DNA of 33,871 bases from Bacteroidales bacterium. Its GTDB lineage: Bacteria; Bacteroidota; Bacteroidia; Bacteroidales; UBA932. Positions 30,447 through 33,871 of the stretch are shown here, in pieces. Location: positions 1 to 33,871 of the forward strand of contig JAGBVU010000013.1 of assembly GCA_017630155.1 (NCBI GenBank). Direction: 5' to 3'. Position numbers and translations under genes: made by a program. Position 1 is the stretch's first letter; each line of letters begins with the position of its first letter. The notes beneath the pieces were generated by a model. The model ran no database searches and was not told the DNA's origin. It was given only the letters and a program-made list of their open reading frames with translations.

Positions 30447-31179
30447 ATTGCATTCTTATTATTCTTTCTGCCACCTGAGCAGGATGGTCAATCAGCAATT
30501 GTCCATGATTCATCCCCTTGAAAACTTCAACTGACGTATCTGGGTGCAATGCCATCAAATGCCTCACCTGAGGTTTGGCGACAAAAGCCTCCTTGGTTCC
30601 ATACCAGTAATGGATATCGGCACCTGATATGCTTTCAAGTCTTGTGGTATAGACCGATGTGTATCCGTCCAGAACTGCCTTGCTACCTCCATATGGATAA
30701 ACCTTCCTGCATTCATCAAGCAAGACATCAAAATAATGGGAATGGAATACCCACCTCCAGAATCGTGTCCAATGGTAGCAGCTCCACACATTGGCACACT
30801 GAAGATATTTCAATGGACCGACAAGCCAGCGGGGAAGCGGCAATAGGGGAGCAGCATCCAATATCGCATGTCTGACTGACACTTCATCTCTTTCAAGAAT
30901 TCGTGACAGAATCTTCCCGCCAAGAGAGAGTCCATAAGCTATATCAAGATGACCTCCATGATACTTTTTGACATATTCAGATACCTGCCTGGCCTGGTCA
31001 TCTATGGAAGTGAACTCTGTATGACGACCCAATGTAAACCCATCCACCTGAACGGCAATGATATAGAACCTCTTCTCCAGCATGCCGATAAGGGGGAGGA
31101 ATATCTCGTATGATACTCCCAAGCCCGGAATAAGCATAAGAGTAGGAGAGGCTACATTACCAAAAATCTTGAAGTCCAT
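30439..31179 (-). CDS. Alpha/beta hydrolase
   Basis: 246 residues from the ATG at 31179. The open frame extends to 31251, but that stretch overlaps the promoter, so I take MDFKIFGNV as the start. Features: LIPGLGVSYEIF oxyanion loop (16-27), nucleophile Ser85 in YGLSLGG, catalytic His in GMNHGQLL near 228. The usual acid position reads YGTKEAF, so Glu may replace Asp. Substrate unknown. It forms an operon with the ICMT-like methyltransferase. A decayed copy of its 5' end lies at 29460-29570. Confidence 0.83.
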   Translation of the reverse strand: MDFKIFGNVASPTLMLIPGLGVSYEIFLPLIGMLEKRFYIIAVQVDGFTLGRHTEFTSIDDQARQVSEYVKKYHGGHLDIAYGLSLGGKILSRILERDEVSVRHAILDAAPLLPLPRWLVGPLKYLQCANVWSCYHWTRFWRWVFHSHYFDVLLDECRKVYPYGGSKAVLDGYTSVYTTRLESISGADIHYWYGTKEAFVAKPQVRHLMALHPDTSVEVFKGMNHGQLLIDHPAQVAERIIRMQYE

Positions 31180-31208
31180 GGAGTCCAATAAAACATTATT
31201 TATACGAG

Positions 31209-31239
31209 TAAAGTTATGCAATATTGATTTGAATTGCAA
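31209..31239 (-). promoter_or_regulatory. Promoter of the hydrolase-methyltransferase operon
   Basis: On the minus strand TTG (complement of 31237-31239), 20 bases, then TAACTTTA (complement of 31209-31216), a good -33/-7 pair. The same arrangement survives in the degraded copy at 29522-29552. The transcript would start near 31203, about 24 bases before the ATG at 31179. Confidence 0.6.
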
Positions 31240-31274
31240 GACAGATGGCACCTCCCCGAGATAGCCCCCCTCCC

Positions 31275-31393
31275 GGCCAGGTCTGCAAAAAAGTGTCCGA
31301 CCTGGCCGAAAACATAAAAACTAACACACTGAGTAACTAACACTTACCCCAAAAGCAACCGGCCAGGTCTAACAAAAAAATGCAGACCTGGCC
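31275..31393. repeat. 119-bp double-hairpin element, copy B
   Basis: Hairpins at 31275-31307 and 31361-31393, identical in stem and loop to copy A; linker nearly identical. Here the outer inverted repeat extends outward by CCC/GGG (CCCGGCCAGG ... CCTGGCCGGG). It lies 22 bases after the stop of the membrane protein gene at 31416 and upstream of the hydrolase promoter. Confidence 0.85.
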
Positions 31394-31415
31394 GGGAACC
31401 TACCTCTCTAAACCA

Positions 31416-32009
31416 TCAGATATTCTGAAGTTCCTGAATCTGTTTCAGAATCTCTGCCGATTTGGCGACAATCTTACGATTTATACGATAGCCTACGAAT
31501 CCACCTATGATGACTCCTACCGCTGAACCGGTGAGAAATCCCACCTGCATCGGACTGGGCTCCATATTTGTAAGTACCTCATAGGCTAACCAGGATACCC
31601 ACAAAAGGATCAATGGGAGTCCTATCTTTATCCACTCGTGATAATGTGTCTTTACTTTATTCAATTTCTCCGCTACACCCACCAGATTTCCCTGGGTAAA
31701 ATCCATATTCTTCAATGTACATCTCTGCTTAATCGTAATCCATAAGCAGACTGCCAACATAATATCTGTAGCCACGATAAAGTATAACGAGAGCCCGAAT
31801 TTATAAAATATCCATGTGCAATAGGGTACCGAAAGCATACCGACAAAGATGGTTGCCGCTATTATTCTCGTCATATCCGACCTCTTGGAGATCATCGAAT
31901 TACGGATATGGGTGTCGCTGATAATAGTCTGTTTATCAAGTTTCTTCTTGAGAATCGCCACCTGTGAGCGCATCTCTTCAAGTTCCTGAGAGTATATATT
32001 ATTTTCCAT
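31416..32009 (-). CDS. Membrane protein encoded after the ECF sigma factor, candidate anti-sigma factor
   Basis: 197 residues. An N-terminal cytoplasmic coiled coil (about 5-32, EELEEMRSQVAILKKKLDKQ-like) precedes two TM helices (about 48-68 and 72-92), a basic middle (KLNKVKTHYHEW), two more TM helices (about 128-145 and 155-175) and a lysine-rich tail. Starts 12 bases after the sigma factor stop. Sigma-adjacent membrane proteins with a cytoplasmic helical head commonly act as anti-sigma factors; this one lacks a recognisable ZAS zinc motif (no HxxxCxxC), so it would be a non-canonical one. Family not named with certainty. Confidence 0.72.
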   Translation of the reverse strand: MENNIYSQELEEMRSQVAILKKKLDKQTIISDTHIRNSMISKRSDMTRIIAATIFVGMLSVPYCTWIFYKFGLSLYFIVATDIMLAVCLWITIKQRCTLKNMDFTQGNLVGVAEKLNKVKTHYHEWIKIGLPLILLWVSWLAYEVLTNMEPSPMQVGFLTGSAVGVIIGGFVGYRINRKIVAKSAEILKQIQELQNI

Positions 32010-32021
32010 GTTCTGTACAAT

Positions 32022-32495
32022 TTATTCGTTTGACATTTTTTTAAGCTGTTCCTTGATCCTGACAAGACGTACCGACACATTCTTGGCCGATATTCCGACA
32101 ATTGCCCCAATCTCATCATAACTGAGGTTCTCCAGCCACAGAAGGACTATGGCACGGTCAAATGGTCCAAGTTTATTGATGCGATCCCGTAGCATTTGTA
32201 CCTGCTTTGACTCATCGTCCGAGTCAGAGAACAGATTGATATCCATCGTCAGGGGAAGCGTCTCCACCATGCGACTCTTTTTTCTTTCAGATGATATGCA
32301 GGTATTCAGGCTGATACGATATATCCAGGTCCTGACATTGCTCTCACCCCTAAATTTTGGGAATCCCTTCCAGAGATTTATCAGAATCTCCTGAAAGAGA
32401 TCTGCCACCTCATCGGGATTGTTTGAGAACATATAGCAGACAGTATATATCGTCCCTTTATGCTCCCTTACGGTTTGTGCGAATTCCAATTCCAT
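32022..32495 (-). CDS. ECF-subfamily RNA polymerase sigma factor
   Basis: 157 residues. Region 2 (about 5-75): VADLFQEILINLWKGFPKFRGESNVRTWIYRISLNTC, with the D-x-x-Q-E and F-R-G-x-S-x-x-x-T-W-x-Y signatures for core binding and -10 recognition. Region 4 (about 103-155): FDRAIVLLWLENLSYDEIGAIVGISAKNVSVRLVRIKEQL, the helix-turn-helix for -35 recognition. Directs a dedicated regulon, probably envelope or stress genes. It heads a two-gene unit with the membrane protein. Its upstream region contains GCAAAT and TCTAA about 14 bases apart, weakly like an ECF promoter. Confidence 0.93.
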   Translation of the reverse strand: MELEFAQTVREHKGTIYTVCYMFSNNPDEVADLFQEILINLWKGFPKFRGESNVRTWIYRISLNTCISSERKKSRMVETLPLTMDINLFSDSDDESKQVQMLRDRINKLGPFDRAIVLLWLENLSYDEIGAIVGISAKNVSVRLVRIKEQLKKMSNE

Positions 32496-32570
32496 ATTTT
32501 TTTGATTCTTTTGTTTTGCACATTAGACGCCCGATTCAGCCATTTGCTACAAATCTGAGGCAAATATTTT

Positions 32571-33029
32571 TCACTTTCCCCTTTTGCTCATGCGATTGGC
32601 CACAAACATCAGGACGATGCTGAGAAGGAAAAGGGCCGCAGCAACATTATGGGTCAGCCCCCAACCCTTTGTATTGAATATGTAAAGGCAAGGGAGCAGG
32701 AAGAGTAGGATGGAGAGCAATATCAGGGGCGTATAATATTTTGACGAATATTGCGTTGCAATGTCCTCGCTGCCATCTTTTGGGCAGACATGGGAATTAT
32801 CATTTGCCCACTGGCTTACTGCAGGGGCAATCAGCTCCATTGCCCTTTCATAGTCCTGCCCGGCCACATATATGGCAATGCCGGGGAGAGGGCCGTGCGC
32901 ACCTGTCCTCTGGTCCGCCGTCTCATCGTGGAGACGGAACGCAATACCATTGACCTCCAATATATTTGCCACCACATTGGCCTCGACGCTGCCGTCGCAT
33001 CTGTATAGCAGTTCCTCATTCATTTCCAT
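32571..33029 (-). CDS. DUF2007-domain protein with C-terminal membrane helices
   Basis: 152 residues. The N-terminal domain (about 1-75) matches DUF2007 (putative prokaryotic signal-transducing protein): ELLYRCDGSVEANVVANILEVNGIAF with the EAN-x-V-x-x-x-L-E-x-x-G-I pattern, then LPGIAIYVAGQDYERAMEL. A polar linker with DGSEDIA leads to two TM helices (about 103-118 and 125-145). Role unknown; DUF2007 resembles the GlnB-like ferredoxin fold. The start may be Met1 or Met3. It lies between the sigma factor operon and hairpin element copy C. Confidence 0.8.
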   Translation of the reverse strand: MEMNEELLYRCDGSVEANVVANILEVNGIAFRLHDETADQRTGAHGPLPGIAIYVAGQDYERAMELIAPAVSQWANDNSHVCPKDGSEDIATQYSSKYYTPLILLSILLFLLPCLYIFNTKGWGLTHNVAAALFLLSIVLMFVANRMSKRGK

Positions 33030-33055
33030 TGATATTCATTTATTGCAACGCATTC

Positions 33056-33178
33056 CGGGCCCGGTGGACTAAAAAGCCTTCTACCTGGCCCATAAGCGAA
33101 ACCATAACACCTTAATCAATAACAATTTGCATGCAAGCAAGTGGGCCCGATAGAAGCAAAAAAAATCCACCTGGCCCG
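33056..33178. repeat. Double-hairpin element, diverged copy C
   Basis: Same plan as copies A and B: hairpin 1 GGGCCCGGTGGA to TACCTGGCCC (33057-33091), an A-rich linker similar to theirs (AACACCTTAATCAATAAC against AACACACTGAGTAACTAAC), hairpin 2 GTGGGCCCG to CCACCTGGCCCG (about 33141-33178). Stems have several changes, so it is an older copy. It lies between the DUF2007 and YdeI genes. Confidence 0.65.
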
Positions 33179-33213
33179 AAAGCGACATGTCTGCTACTCC
33201 TTCATTGTCCTTC

Positions 33214-33780
33214 CTAATAATCCAACAGCCTTCCGTAATCATTCCAATCGCCGTAGAGCTTCCCTTGGCGGGTCTGCTCAATCAAGCGGGCAAGGGCCTT
33301 TTCATATGCCTCGGGGTGCCTTTTTTTGCTGAACGCCACATTGTACGCCCGAATCCGCTGATAGAGTGGGGGAAACTGGGTGAAATTGTCCCACACTCCC
33401 GCCTCTTTCAGCGCTGCAGCCACTTCCGGATCCACCTCGAAGCGGGCAATATCCATTTCGGGGAGGGCATTCCTCCCTGCCTGGGTCATCAGCCCCAGTT
33501 TCTCAAGCCTACGGCAACGCTCCTTGTTCAGCTCCGTCCAAGGGCTGTTCTTCCTCCTGGGGGAAAACCGCTGCATCGTGACCCCGTCAATCTTTTTCAT
33601 CACGCTGTCAATCCACCCGAAGCACAATGCCTCCTCGACTGCATCCAGATAATAAAGGCAATTGTCATCGGCAGGTCTGCCCCGCTTTACCGGCACCCAG
33701 CATTCCGCCTGGCTCACCGCATTCCCCTGCAGCCACTCACGGAACTCCCCGCGGCTATTTATATTTAGGATATTGTGCAT
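33214..33780 (-). CDS. YdeI/OmpD-associated family protein
   Basis: 188 residues, full length. Family signatures: EFREWLQGNAVSQAECWVPVKRG, LYYLDAVEEALCFGWIDSV (the conserved W-I-D motif), QRFSPRRKNSPWTELNKERCRRLEKLGLM, and a C-terminal VDPEVAAALKEAG...FTQFPPLYQRIRAYNVAFSKKRHPEA with the OmdA pattern. E. coli YdeI is linked to resistance to cationic peptides and interacts with OmpD; the biochemical role is unknown. The gene stands alone, 35 bases past copy C of the hairpin element; the region upstream up to 33871 holds no gene. Confidence 0.88.
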   Translation of the reverse strand: MHNILNINSRGEFREWLQGNAVSQAECWVPVKRGRPADDNCLYYLDAVEEALCFGWIDSVMKKIDGVTMQRFSPRRKNSPWTELNKERCRRLEKLGLMTQAGRNALPEMDIARFEVDPEVAAALKEAGVWDNFTQFPPLYQRIRAYNVAFSKKRHPEAYEKALARLIEQTRQGKLYGDWNDYGRLLDY

Positions 33781-33862
33781 ATTTATTAGAATTAATACAA
33801 AGTAAAGTATTTTATTTCACATAATTAACTTATTGGTCCCAATTCTGGTTCCTTATTCGGTT

Positions 33863-33871
33863 CCGGCCAGG
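33863..33871. repeat. Possible start of a fourth double-hairpin element, cut by the window end
   Basis: CCGGCCAGG at the very end matches the first bases of copies A and B (CCGGCCAGGTC). Only nine bases are visible, so chance is possible, but its place upstream of a leftward gene fits the pattern of the other copies. Confidence 0.35.

Noticed and set aside
29571-33178. Integron attC sites with gene cassettes
   Set aside because: GTTAGAC resembles an attC core and the elements alternate with genes, but each end folds into its own hairpin instead of one long imperfect stem, gene groups are unequal, and no integrase is visible.
33790-33830. TACTTTG as a promoter of the YdeI-like gene
   Set aside because: One base short of the TAnnTTTG box and without a -33 element at the right distance.

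Overview
The window looks like chromosome of an anaerobic Bacteroidota, most likely Bacteroidales. The pointers are repeated Bacteroidetes-type -7 promoter boxes (TAnnTTTG) upstream of genes, a GH84 beta-N-acetylglucosaminidase, an S9 dipeptidyl-peptidase-like enzyme, a secreted aldo/keto reductase with an Fe-S tail, LytTR and AraC regulators, and a sulfide-type Thi4 thiazole synthase. I cannot assign a genus. No tRNA, rRNA, CRISPR array, transposase or phage gene was seen.

Layout. 1-940: two or three tiny membrane-protein genes read leftward, divergent from a WYL regulator with a perfect palindrome in the shared promoter region. 1845-9167: a DUF454 protein, then a run of export-directed genes on the plus strand (esterase, Fe-S aldo/keto reductase, two tandem secreted proteins sharing a new-looking N-terminal domain, S9 peptidase). 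9186-13041: GNAT, CDF metal exporter, Nudix hydrolase, secreted GH84 enzyme. 13112-18262: a TPP riboswitch with an intrinsic terminator, followed by a tightly packed six-gene thiamin operon (thiM, thiE-tenA fusion, thiD, second thiE, thi4, tenI-like). 18299-18958: HAD phosphatase.

18959-19919 is almost gene-free and packed with hairpins, direct repeats and a 51-bp tandem repeat, plus a gene remnant. 19920-22138: small proteins, including one built of 11-residue repeats, and an AraC regulator. 22515-29435: a large MMPL/RND transporter, a membrane LytTR regulator with a 21-bp-spaced repeat at its promoter, an acyl-CoA synthetase and a hemolysin III homologue. 29436-33871: leftward genes (ICMT-like methyltransferase, alpha/beta hydrolase, ECF sigma factor with a membrane partner, DUF2007, YdeI) interspersed with copies of a 119-bp double-hairpin element. 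One copy sits inside a duplicated segment carrying the degraded 5' end of the hydrolase gene.

How the genes work together: the thiamin operon encodes thiazole synthesis (Thi4) and thiazole salvage (ThiM), pyrimidine salvage (TenA, ThiD) and coupling (ThiE). It has no ThiC and no ThiG/ThiS/ThiF/ThiH in view. This suggests de novo thiazole but salvaged pyrimidine, under TPP control. The most unusual items are the paired secreted proteins, the operon with three ThiE-fold domains, and the two families of hairpin repeats.
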